A stretch of 64,000 nucleotides of DNA, taken from positions 54,681 through 118,680 of the forward strand of contig JAQWSU010000027.1 of NCBI GenBank assembly GCA_029243025.1. The letters are read 5' to 3'. The DNA is from Pirellulaceae bacterium. Lineage in GTDB: Bacteria > Planctomycetota > Planctomycetia > Pirellulales > Pirellulaceae. Of the stretch, positions 54,347-63,018 are shown piece by piece. A program made the position numbers and the translations under genes. Within the stretch, counting starts at the first letter, position 1, and each line of letters starts with the position of its first letter. The notes under the pieces are model-generated. The model saw nothing but the letters and a program-made list of their open reading frames with translations, was not told where the DNA came from and ran no database searches.

Positions 54347-57300
54347 GATTCTTGTTGGAGTATTTCCAATCCCGAGATCACTGGTGGGAGCGGCGATTGC
54401 GAGCGAAGCTCGATCACCGCAGACTTTTTGGTCGGTTTCACTTCAAATGATCGTATCACACCTCGGCCGACTCCGCCTGCTGCCTTTGCCGGTGAGAAGC
54501 TCGGTAACACGATTTTTCCCTGAATTATGACGTCGAAGTTGCGTTCCGTCGACTCTGTCGGTTCTAGGAAAAATAGGTTCAACGTATGAATCGAGTTGGT
54601 CTCGAATCCCAGCCGAATCTCTCGAATCCCTTCTAGCCCGGAACCGGTGATCCAGGGCCGCTCGCCGAGGACCGTCGACGCGTGGCGGCGAAACGTGGTT
54701 GCCTCTTGGGGCTCGATTTTCGCGGTTATTTTTATCGATTTGCCGCCGACGCTGGGATAGTCGACCCAAAGCGTGCGATCCTTGTCGCGCCGATCGCCAG
54801 GTGCACCGAAATTTAACCCAATCGGCCCGGCCGTTTTTTTCGCTCCAAAGGTCCAATATTCGGCAGACGGCTGATGAATCAAGGCCAACGAGGTCTGATT
54901 TTGATAGGCACAATTGCAGGTTCGGGTGTAATCGGGCGCTGCCAAAATGCCGTTGGCGGGAATGAGGTTGTTTGTACAGCTGGATCGAAATCCCCCCAAA
55001 TTGCCCGTCCCTGCGTCATGGAGCATGTCGTAAAATCCGGCGGCTCCCGAACGGAAAGTCAAAAGATTTTGACAGCCGTGGGCCGTATTACAGCCATACT
55101 CACGATCGTAGCTCCAGCCCGACTTCTTGCCTGTTTTCATCCCGATCGCGTATCCACCATTTCCGTTGGTCAAAATCTGATCTTTCCAGAGCAACAGGGG
55201 CCCGCCGTAGGCAAGCTTCGAATCTTCCCACAGAACTTTACCGTCGCGACCTCGATAGACAACGATTCCTTTGTCGGACTCGTCTGAGGCGCGATCCCGA
55301 TAGAGGCTTCCGCCCTGAACGAGTGCGTCATGTTCCTGAGAATAGTTTAGGAAGGTCCCAAAGACTTGATCGTTCGTTTCCCAGGCAACGCTGCCGTCCA
55401 TTAAATTCAACGCGTAAAGGCGGGCCGGTTGCTTCCATTGGATGCCTCGTCTTTGGAAGGAGCGTTGTTTGGCATCTGAAAAACGATCGATACAAAAAAC
55501 CTTGTTTGCTCCCACGGTAATGTTGTTGTGGCGGAAGCCAAAGTCGGCATCTCGGTGCCACAGTTCGCGGCCCGTGTGCCGATTGAGCACAACAAGTCGT
55601 CGGCTGCCTGAGGCGTAACGAGTCGGAGCGATAAATTTGTCAATTCGCGCGACTTCTGTTTTTCGATTTTGGGGCAGTCGCGTTTGTCCTACGAGGTACG
55701 GATCGAGAGTGAAGTCACTGCTCTTAAGCCCCACATTGTGGCCTTCAATCGCGATTGTATTTTCGCCGGGTTGGAGGAATTGTCGCCAATTCTTGATTCG
55801 AAAAACTTCAAACTCATCGGCCTCATGCGACTCAACGTCAGCGTTGGCTCCACGGCCCGACTTGAGTGAACTGCGGGCAATTTCCCGATCGTTGAGATAG
55901 GCGATAAAGGCGTCATCGTATCGGATCAATAAACTGAGCGAATACAGGTCTTTCAGTTGTTCGCGGTCGAACGTGTGGCGCAGAAAGACTCGCGTGTACT
56001 GTTTTTCCATGTCTTTGAGCTTGGTGTTGTCATCGCCATCGCCATAGCCAAATCCGGCTTGTCCCAGCTTCCAATCCGAATCGTCAAAGGACGGCTTGCC
56101 CCAAGATCCAGCCGGATCTTTTCCTGCCAAATAGCGCCATTTCGCGTGGGCGTGAATCACAGCTCGTTCATTGTTTTTGAGAGCAGGCTCTGGGCTGCGT
56201 ATTTTTGATAAATCGGATGTGCTGATGCTGACGGGTGTGGAGGTTGCCACCAGAAAATCTTCCCAGACTGAAATGTGTCCCCAGTGGGATCCGTTGCGGT
56301 TCTCAGGCAATTGAATCTTTTGTCGTGTTTCTCCGGTCGATGCATTGAGCTTGAGGATTGACTGACCGTAGACGACGTAGATGTGATCGGGTGTTGAGAC
56401 GTAATTGCTGCCGATTTCGCCGGCGCCTGGGAAATGTTTCGTGTTGTTGTAATAAGCTCCCAAGGACTTTAATTCGCGTTGCCAAAGTTGCCTGCCAGTG
56501 TAGGCGTCAAGGCAGCGTAAAAAATCCGCTCCCTCGATAATGATTCGACCACCGGCGACTTGGGGTGTTGGTCCATGGCCATGCCGAGGCAGAATTCCTT
56601 CGTGGGACGGACCACCGAACCAAAGAACCCCCAGGGGTGCTTTTACCCGCTGATCGAGAGAAACGCCCGTTTGTCCGGCGTTACCATATTGATGGCTCCA
56701 ATCGTCCGTGTCCGGCAAGGGCCCCATGCTGGCTGCGACAGTCAAGCCAGCAAGGCGAGCCAGCTTGAGTCCAGGTAGCGATTGTGCTCGCCCTTGTTGT
56801 TCCAGCCGAGCGTGCTCAGACGGCGTCAGCATCAGGCAAAGTTTACCCCCATAAGGACGCAACACACGGTACCAATCTGAGAGACCTTGGTCGTTGAGGA
56901 TTTCAGCGGAAATCGCAGGCGAGTTGAAGACAATTAGTTGGGCGAGATAGGCAGGCAAGCTCTCGGGGGATAGGTTTGCATGGGCCGAAATGCGATTTCC
57001 GTAGAGACCCGCCGCTTGCATGCGGTCCCTGAATTTCCGAATGCGTTCGCCATCTCGATCCAACACGATCAGGTGTAAGTTGGACTCGTTCAATAACTGA
57101 TCGATGAGACGGTTGTTATTTGCGCCGACGATCACTGCGTATCCTGCCTCCGTGCCGTCAAGGGAAAGGATTGTTTTGGAGGTGTTCTCAGGTGGACCAC
57201 CGGATTTCAAGCTCTTTTGATCGTGTGAATGTCGCTTGACTTTTGATTTGCCTGGACCAAAGCAAATTAACTGATTCTGACGCGTAATCGCAAATAATCG

Positions 57301-58512
57301 ATCGTCAGCAGCGATCATCTCTGCGACGTCATCGGTAACCGTCGCCGTCCAAAATGGTTTTGCGATCGATTTTCCCTTCAGTTCATAAGCGGAAATTACT
57401 TTTCCCTTTGCAGTCCACAGCAGCGAATCGGTTTGGAGGTGTATCGTTCCAAGCGAACTTTGCGTCTTCCGGGTGTACTGGGTTTGGCGGGATGGTTTTT
57501 TTTCTGATTTGCCGCGTCGGTTTTTTGTTTTACGTGGCGATGTTCCCACGGACTTGCCGGTAAATGATTTCTTGGATGCAAAGATAACCGCGTCGGGGCC
57601 AGCGATTGCGGGCGCTTCGTCTTCCAGGAGTTTGCCCTGGGAAATGCCGAATGTTTTTCCTCCAACAAAGTAATACTGGCCGTCTGTGAAGACATGGTGT
57701 CCGCCATGTTTGCCGTGGTAGTTGAAGTGCTGAAGCCGACCTGAATTCAGGTCGTAGACGGCTGGAACCGAACGTCCCCCGGGGACGATCAGATTGTTTT
57801 CGGATGCGACGAGATGCCCTTGAGGAACGACGGTTGCGAAGGACGGTGCTCCGTGTGGCTGAATCGTAAGATTGGTTCCATCGCCGCTGTTCACCCAGAC
57901 GGGTTCGCCCGTTTCAGCATCAACCGCGTGGATAAAGATACCCATAAATGGCCAGATACTGGCAGCAAAGAACACTTTCCCGTCTTGTAGGACAGGTCCG
58001 CCGCGTGCGGGCCAGGATGAAATGAGCCGTTCGTTTCCCAAAATCCGGCTGTTGGATGGACCGCCGTTATATCGCCAACGTTGCTTGCCTGTTGCCAATT
58101 CGAGGCAATACAAATGACCATCGTCGGAAACGAAATAGGCATATTTGTCGGCGGCAATGGGCGCGAAACGCACGGGACCACCTGCGTAGAATCGCCATAG
58201 TTCCTCGCCAGTCCGCGTGTCCAAGGCAGTGATGGAGTCGTTGACGGTCGAATTGACGAGCAGTTTTTGACCATTGACGACGGGATGGGCGGTCGTATCA
58301 AATTGCAACTTGGCTTGCGTTGCCGGCCAAGCGGGTGATTCCGCCGGTAATTCACGCTGCCAGTGCAGTGACAAATCGGCGGAAAGCGTCTGATTCGTGA
58401 CGGCTCCTCGTTGCGCGTTGAAACGCCATTGAGGCCAGTCACTTCCTTCAGCAAGGCGGCAGACCTGCAAGACGAGGATTGCAAGGGTGATAAATGATTT
58501 CTGTTTGGGCAT
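54343..58512 (-). CDS. Large exported PQQ-propeller protein with inserted domains
   Basis: About 1389 aa from the ATG at 58512, where a signal peptide begins (MPKQKSFITLAILVLQVCRLAEG); the frame is open to 58596. The mature start SDWPQWRFNAQRGAVT opens PQQ-like blades (TALDTRTGEELWRFY, ELATGKQRWRY). Residues about 320-350 are basic and Ser/Lys-rich. Residues about 455-565 resemble a methyltransferase Rossmann fold (GYAVIVGANNNRLIDQLL, LHLIVLDRDGERI, DWYRVLRPYGGKLCLML). A second propeller follows (about 600 on), interrupted at about 785-942 by a YDDAFIAYLN beta-sandwich. It is the first gene of the FtsX/LolD operon, coupled by an ATGA overlap to the next. Function unknown. Confidence 0.87.
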   Translation of the reverse strand: MPKQKSFITLAILVLQVCRLAEGSDWPQWRFNAQRGAVTNQTLSADLSLHWQRELPAESPAWPATQAKLQFDTTAHPVVNGQKLLVNSTVNDSITALDTRTGEELWRFYAGGPVRFAPIAADKYAYFVSDDGHLYCLELATGKQRWRYNGGPSNSRILGNERLISSWPARGGPVLQDGKVFFAASIWPFMGIFIHAVDAETGEPVWVNSGDGTNLTIQPHGAPSFATVVPQGHLVASENNLIVPGGRSVPAVYDLNSGRLQHFNYHGKHGGHHVFTDGQYYFVGGKTFGISQGKLLEDEAPAIAGPDAVIFASKKSFTGKSVGTSPRKTKNRRGKSEKKPSRQTQYTRKTQSSLGTIHLQTDSLLWTAKGKVISAYELKGKSIAKPFWTATVTDDVAEMIAADDRLFAITRQNQLICFGPGKSKVKRHSHDQKSLKSGGPPENTSKTILSLDGTEAGYAVIVGANNNRLIDQLLNESNLHLIVLDRDGERIRKFRDRMQAAGLYGNRISAHANLSPESLPAYLAQLIVFNSPAISAEILNDQGLSDWYRVLRPYGGKLCLMLTPSEHARLEQQGRAQSLPGLKLARLAGLTVAASMGPLPDTDDWSHQYGNAGQTGVSLDQRVKAPLGVLWFGGPSHEGILPRHGHGPTPQVAGGRIIIEGADFLRCLDAYTGRQLWQRELKSLGAYYNNTKHFPGAGEIGSNYVSTPDHIYVVYGQSILKLNASTGETRQKIQLPENRNGSHWGHISVWEDFLVATSTPVSISTSDLSKIRSPEPALKNNERAVIHAHAKWRYLAGKDPAGSWGKPSFDDSDWKLGQAGFGYGDGDDNTKLKDMEKQYTRVFLRHTFDREQLKDLYSLSLLIRYDDAFIAYLNDREIARSSLKSGRGANADVESHEADEFEVFRIKNWRQFLQPGENTIAIEGHNVGLKSSDFTLDPYLVGQTRLPQNRKTEVARIDKFIAPTRYASGSRRLVVLNRHTGRELWHRDADFGFRHNNITVGANKVFCIDRFSDAKQRSFQRRGIQWKQPARLYALNLMDGSVAWETNDQVFGTFLNYSQEHDALVQGGSLYRDRASDESDKGIVVYRGRDGKVLWEDSKLAYGGPLLLWKDQILTNGNGGYAIGMKTGKKSGWSYDREYGCNTAHGCQNLLTFRSGAAGFYDMLHDAGTGNLGGFRSSCTNNLIPANGILAAPDYTRTCNCAYQNQTSLALIHQPSAEYWTFGAKKTAGPIGLNFGAPGDRRDKDRTLWVDYPSVGGKSIKITAKIEPQEATTFRRHASTVLGERPWITGSGLEGIREIRLGFETNSIHTLNLFFLEPTESTERNFDVIIQGKIVLPSFSPAKAAGGVGRGVIRSFEVKPTKKSAVIELRSQSPLPPVISGLEILQQES

Positions 58513-58694
58513 GCGGTGGTGCAGAAATAGGTTTGAATTCGGGAGGTCAGAAGATCCCCTCAGTATACCTGTTCGCTCCCAATGATACTCGCCCAACGGA
58601 GAACTCTTTGGGTGCCGCGTTGCAGTGAACCCTCGTTCGCGTCTATAACCATCCTTGGTGAATCTCAGCCTAAATACCGACGAGGAAAATAGTT

Positions 58695-59684
58695 ATGAAT
58701 AGAGTGCGTTGGGGGGTGTTGAGCAGTGCAAAAATCGGCACGGAAAAAGTGATTCCAGCAATGCAGGCCGGCGAGCACGCTGAAATTACTGCGATTGCTT
58801 CGCGAAATCAAGAGCGGGCCCAAGCCGTCGCGGATCAGTTGGCCATTCCGAAGTCGTACGGCAGCTACGAAGCGTTGTTGACCGATCCTGATATTGACGC
58901 GATCTACAATCCACTGCCGAACCATTTGCATGTGGAATGGTCAATCAAGGCGATTGAAGCTGGCAAGCATGTCTTGTGCGAAAAGCCCATTGGACTGACC
59001 GCTGACGAAGGCCAAAAGCTGGTCGAGGTGGCGGAAAGGAATCCGACGGTGAAGGTGATGGAAGCTTTCATGTATCGTCACCATCCTCAGTGGCAACGTG
59101 CCTACGACTTAATCACCGCAGGAGAAATCGGTGTCTTAAAAACGATTCAATCTTTTTTTTCGTACTTCAATGACGATCCTCAAAATATCCGCAATCAAGG
59201 TGACATTGGCGGCGGTGGCCTCATGGATATTGGCTGCTATAACATCTCGCTGTCGCGATTCTTATTTCAATCCGAGCCTAATCGGGTCTACGGTGTTATT
59301 GACTATGATCCGCAATTTGAGACGGATCGGTTGGCGTCAGGGATTCTCGAATTTGAGCAAGGTACCTCGACCTTTACCTGTTCGACGCAATTAAGTCCTT
59401 ACCAACGGGTCAACTGTTATGGCAGTGATGGTCGAGTAGAGATTGAAATTCCCTTCAACGCGCCGGCCGATCGGCCCTGCCGGATGTGGTTGCAGCAAGG
59501 AGGTCAGGTTGCTGAGATTTCGCTGGAAACAACCGATCAGTACACGGTTCAGGGCGATCTGATGTCGCTCGCGATCCTCAACGATCAGCCGGTGCCGACG
59601 CCGATTGCCGACGCCGTGGCGAACATGAGAATTATCGAGGCGATCAAGGCCAGTGGGCAATCAAAAACGAGTGTCGCGATGTGA
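58695..59684 (+). CDS. Gfo/Idh/MocA-family oxidoreductase
   Basis: A 329-aa NAD(P)-dependent sugar oxidoreductase. The N-terminal Rossmann segment is VRWGVLSSAKIGTEKVIPAMQ, followed by YNPLPNHLHVEWSIKAIEAGKHVLCEKPIGL with the catalytic EKP lysine. FMYRHHPQWQRAYDLI and GGGGLMDIGCYNISLSRFLF belong to the substrate domain. GAGGAAAA precedes the ATG. The D-xylose/1,5-anhydrofructose-reductase-like branch fits best. Substrate not certain. It converges on a second family member 78 bases later. Confidence 0.92.
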   Translation: MNRVRWGVLSSAKIGTEKVIPAMQAGEHAEITAIASRNQERAQAVADQLAIPKSYGSYEALLTDPDIDAIYNPLPNHLHVEWSIKAIEAGKHVLCEKPIGLTADEGQKLVEVAERNPTVKVMEAFMYRHHPQWQRAYDLITAGEIGVLKTIQSFFSYFNDDPQNIRNQGDIGGGGLMDIGCYNISLSRFLFQSEPNRVYGVIDYDPQFETDRLASGILEFEQGTSTFTCSTQLSPYQRVNCYGSDGRVEIEIPFNAPADRPCRMWLQQGGQVAEISLETTDQYTVQGDLMSLAILNDQPVPTPIADAVANMRIIEAIKASGQSKTSVAM

Positions 59685-59762
59685 TCTCGCGTACGACTGG
59701 AACGTCTCGGCTTCCCGATCAATAGGGCGTTCCGGTGAATCCGAGCAATCGGTGGGGCGGTC

Positions 59763-60785
59763 TTACTGCGTCAGGTTGATTCGCCTGCCCTGTTCCACGC
59801 TTTCCTCGGCACTGATTACGATCGATAACGCGTGATAAGCATCGTCCAGATCATTGGTTTTTCGGACAAGGCTGGTGACGGCTCGGTGGAATAACGCCAA
59901 GAGTTGCTCTCCAACGGGCCGTTCGGTTTCAAGCGATTCCATATGTCGACCGGCTTCGTCGAACCAGATGAGCGTTGAAGGTAAATCGATGAAGGCAACG
60001 CCGTTTTCACAAACCACTTGCAGACCTGCCGGTGGGCGAAAGGAAATCGCTTCGGTCCACGCTGCGGGCATGTAATGACCGCAGCTAATCTGTGCCATTG
60101 GTCCTTCGCCCGAGTTTCTGTTTTGTGAAAAATCCAAATTCATCATCCGGTAAATTCCGTGATCATCATCTGCCGCGATTCCCGGATCGTGTTGAACTCC
60201 TAAGACAGATGTGGGTTCGGCACCAATGACGTAGCGGCACCAGTCCACCAATTCGATCAGGTCACGGGTCACCAACGCTGAGAAGCAACGCCCCTGCCCT
60301 TGGCCGTTCGTGTCCGGGTTCGACTTGCGGCGGTGGCAGAAGAGCAGTTTGGGTTTACCCAAGCGAGTGGCGATCAGTTCTTTGAGTCGTAACGTGGCGG
60401 CTGCGTGTCGACGTGGGAGTTCTGCCATGAAAGCGATTCCGGCAGATTCAACACGATCCCGAACTTCGATAGCCTGTTTCAACTCTAAATCCAGAGCTGC
60501 TGCGCAGTAGACAGCTTTCCCTGAATCGCACGCAGCCAGGATGGGTAACGGGCCGAACCATTGCGGTGACAGCATCAGGATGGCATCGATATCTTCACGA
60601 GCCGTGAGCACACGATATCCGTCAACTGCCTCTGCATTAAACTCTTCGGCAGCTCGTTCTGCTTGTAGCGAAACCTGGGCGCAGACCGCGCGTACTTCAA
60701 ATCGATCGTTCATAGCGCGCAAGGCTGGACGGTGCCGTACTTCCCACGCGTCTCCAAGGCCAACAAGGCCGACTCTAAGCTTCAT
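59763..60785 (-). CDS. Gfo/Idh/MocA-like protein lacking the EKP motif
   Basis: A 340-aa member of the Gfo/Idh/MocA fold. The N-terminus (LRVGLVGLGDAWEVRHRPALRAM) is a good Rossmann motif. Where the family has EKP the sequence reads AVYCAAALDLELKQA, so the usual lysine is missing. The following segment (ELPRRHAAATLRLKELIATRLGKPKLLFCH) and C-terminal beta sheet are normal. It may be a non-catalytic or altered enzyme. The start is ATG at 60785 with a weak ribosome site. Confidence 0.85.
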   Translation of the reverse strand: MKLRVGLVGLGDAWEVRHRPALRAMNDRFEVRAVCAQVSLQAERAAEEFNAEAVDGYRVLTAREDIDAILMLSPQWFGPLPILAACDSGKAVYCAAALDLELKQAIEVRDRVESAGIAFMAELPRRHAAATLRLKELIATRLGKPKLLFCHRRKSNPDTNGQGQGRCFSALVTRDLIELVDWCRYVIGAEPTSVLGVQHDPGIAADDDHGIYRMMNLDFSQNRNSGEGPMAQISCGHYMPAAWTEAISFRPPAGLQVVCENGVAFIDLPSTLIWFDEAGRHMESLETERPVGEQLLALFHRAVTSLVRKTNDLDDAYHALSIVISAEESVEQGRRINLTQ

Positions 60786-61100
60786 GAAATACCGTTTTCT
60801 TTGAGCTGATCCGGTACGCAGTTGATCGGTTATGGTCCGAGTCCAAGCCAGAATCTCCAGAAGGCTCTGCCCGGTCGCCTAAAAACCAAGTTCGGGATTA
60901 TACCCCCCGCTGGCCATTTGACTCAATCACACAACGGCCTCTCTTGGCAATTCGTACAAAAACGAGCAGTTGATTCACCCATACCGGAGATTTAGAGGAA
61001 CAACTCAGGCAACTTCCAGACTCATCGGTAACCTCGTGTCGCCCTCGTTTTCCTCTTGATCATCAGCCGAGCTCAAGAAACGGGCTGACTTGCTTGGTGC
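60786..61100. other. Intergenic region, nothing recognised
   Basis: A 315-base interval between two minus-strand genes. I saw no open frame with domain content, tRNA-like fold or strong hairpin. It presumably holds the promoter of the 59763-60785 gene and the 3' end of the next transcript. Confidence 0.5.
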
Positions 61101-62015
61101 TTATCGAACCCTGACAGCCAGTTTTCGAGCGTAATTTTTGTTCATGCTGAGAGGAAATTGTTGGGTTGCCTGAACGAACATCAGGACTCTTTGTTGATTT
61201 GCCGTCAAAATGGCCGATTGGCCAGCCTGGTTAATCAGCCAGATCTGATGCACATACTCGTTGACGGCCGTATTCCAGTCGTATTCACCGCCCTCGATTC
61301 GATTTTGTTCCGCAATATCGTAATGGCCGGCTTGGATGTCGGCCGCCATGGATCGCCCTAATAATCCTCTGCGATCAAAACTCCATCGCTCGGAGTGCCG
61401 GTTCCAGGCTTCCGTATAGACGTGAAAGCATTCTTCCCACAACGCGTTCATGCCATCCGGTCGCCACATCGAGCTATCCAAACTTTTCAGCTGGAAGCCA
61501 GTTCCGTCCCAATTTGGAAAGAAAGGCCAAATATCCGTTTTCATTGAGATGATGTAATGGCCCGTCCCTTGGTGAAGTGATTCTTCGATCGGGCGCAACG
61601 TACGATCGTATCCGATGGCGAAGGCAAAATTCTTGCCCATCGTTTTCAGTAATTCGGGCTGATCAACTCGGCCGTCGGTATTGGTGTCAAGCAGGCTGCT
61701 GAAGAGACGGGTCGCTTGCAGGACGACCTCTTTCCCTGATCGGTTTCGGCGATCGGTTTCTCGGGGACGTTGGTTGGTGCCCATGATGTAGAAGCTACCG
61801 ATCCGATAAACGTGTCTGAACTGTTCGGGAATCTGTGATTCAAAGGTGGGGTCTCCGGCTAAATTGGTCGGCGGAAGATTGCTGTTCTGCCAGCCCCAAA
61901 CGTGTAGGGGTGGGGCTAAGAGCAGCTGCCCAAACGCCAAACAAATCAGGGGTAAACGCGACCTGAAATTGATAACTGATCGTCGATTGTGCGAATGAAG
62001 ATGATGAGCTTTCAC
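61101..62015 (-). CDS. Exported protein with EF-hand-like loop
   Basis: About 304 aa from a GTG at 62015, chosen because GGGAG stands eight bases upstream and a signal peptide follows (LPLICLAFGQLLLAPPLHVWG). The longer open frame to 62237 overlaps the upstream gene. A single Ca2+-binding loop LDTNTDGRVDQPELLKTMG lies near residue 125. The remainder (EECFHVYTEAWNRHSERWSFDRRGLLGRSMAADIQAGHY...YDWNTAVNEYVHQIWLINQAG) includes His/Glu-rich helices that could bind metal. I do not recognise the family. Confidence 0.72.
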   Translation of the reverse strand: MKAHHLHSHNRRSVINFRSRLPLICLAFGQLLLAPPLHVWGWQNSNLPPTNLAGDPTFESQIPEQFRHVYRIGSFYIMGTNQRPRETDRRNRSGKEVVLQATRLFSSLLDTNTDGRVDQPELLKTMGKNFAFAIGYDRTLRPIEESLHQGTGHYIISMKTDIWPFFPNWDGTGFQLKSLDSSMWRPDGMNALWEECFHVYTEAWNRHSERWSFDRRGLLGRSMAADIQAGHYDIAEQNRIEGGEYDWNTAVNEYVHQIWLINQAGQSAILTANQQRVLMFVQATQQFPLSMNKNYARKLAVRVR

Positions 62016-62080
62016 AGAGCAGACTCCCGAACGCTTGCGAATCCGAAGTTGATGCAGGAGTTCCTGCTTGTTGACAGTAA

Positions 62081-62770
62081 TTAGCTCGTTTTGAAACGGT
62101 CTGCGGTCAGAGCTAGGTAGATATGCGCTGTAGCGATTGAAAAGATCGGTAGAAAAATCAACAGGCCGAGGCCACAAGGGATCATGGCAATAATGCATAT
62201 CAAAAGCATTAAAAGGACGAAGACGAAAATATCCCACTTCGCACCTCGAGTTGCAGCAAATGATGCTTTGATCGATTCAACTGCTGGCAGGTTCCGGTCA
62301 ACAATAAACCAGAAGGTGAAGAAGCAGGCGAGTACCAGGATGACGCCAGGAATGATCAGTAAGGCAAAGCCAATGATGGAAGGCACCATCAAAATCAAGA
62401 ACGCCAAAAATCCCGTGCCGAGCCGGGAGAAATTGGAAAAGAGGTCGCTAATCTGTGGAGTTTGCCCGCGTACGACTTTAAGGGCAAGGGTGATATAGCC
62501 CAATTGAAAGAAAATATTCACAAGCGTTGAAACGACTACCGAAACGACTCTGATGGTGATCGCACTGGTCGTATCTAGATTGGGAGGTCGTCCCGTGGCG
62601 TTTAGTATCGCCCAAGTGATGAGTTGAGCGCCTCCGACGATTAGAATCGCTAAAGCTATTTGAATCACTGCCGCAGCGATCAAGATTGCAGCGTGTAGTT
62701 TGAAATCATCCCAGCTCTGGCGAATGACTGTCGTCGGCTCAAACTTACGCGTTGTCATCGTCTGGTTCAT
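62081..62770 (-). CDS. Multi-pass membrane protein (DUF975/GDPD-membrane-domain-like)
   Basis: About 229 aa from the ATG at 62770; the frame is open to 62839, but the Met at 62770 begins the soluble N-terminal segment MNQTMTTRKFEPTTVIRQSWDDFKLH that precedes the helices. Six hydrophobic stretches follow (for example LHAAILIAAAVIQIALAILIVGGA, FLILMVPSIIGFALLIIPGVILVLAC, IFVFVLLMLLICIIAMIPCGLGLLIFLPI). The ISDLFSNFSRLGTGF and VESIKASFAATRG motifs resemble the DUF975/glycerophosphodiester phosphodiesterase membrane-domain family. Function unknown. Confidence 0.8.
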   Translation of the reverse strand: MNQTMTTRKFEPTTVIRQSWDDFKLHAAILIAAAVIQIALAILIVGGAQLITWAILNATGRPPNLDTTSAITIRVVSVVVSTLVNIFFQLGYITLALKVVRGQTPQISDLFSNFSRLGTGFLAFLILMVPSIIGFALLIIPGVILVLACFFTFWFIVDRNLPAVESIKASFAATRGAKWDIFVFVLLMLLICIIAMIPCGLGLLIFLPIFSIATAHIYLALTADRFKTS

Positions 62771-63018
62771 GGCCCGGTCACTTTCGGTTGAGTGGAAAGT
62801 ACTGTTCGAATTTAAACCTGCGACGTAATCTAAATCCATCCTGGTGTTAAATCAAACAGTGAGCTCAGATGCGAACTCCATTCGCTGGCGGAAACAGCGA
62901 GGCGATTGTTCCAATCAGCGCCGCTCCAGGGCGATAACGGCAAGTCATTTCCTGGTAGATCCTGCCCGTCTTGCCAGGAGTACCCAGCGTCGGTGATGCA
63001 ATGGGTCGAACCCGTCGT

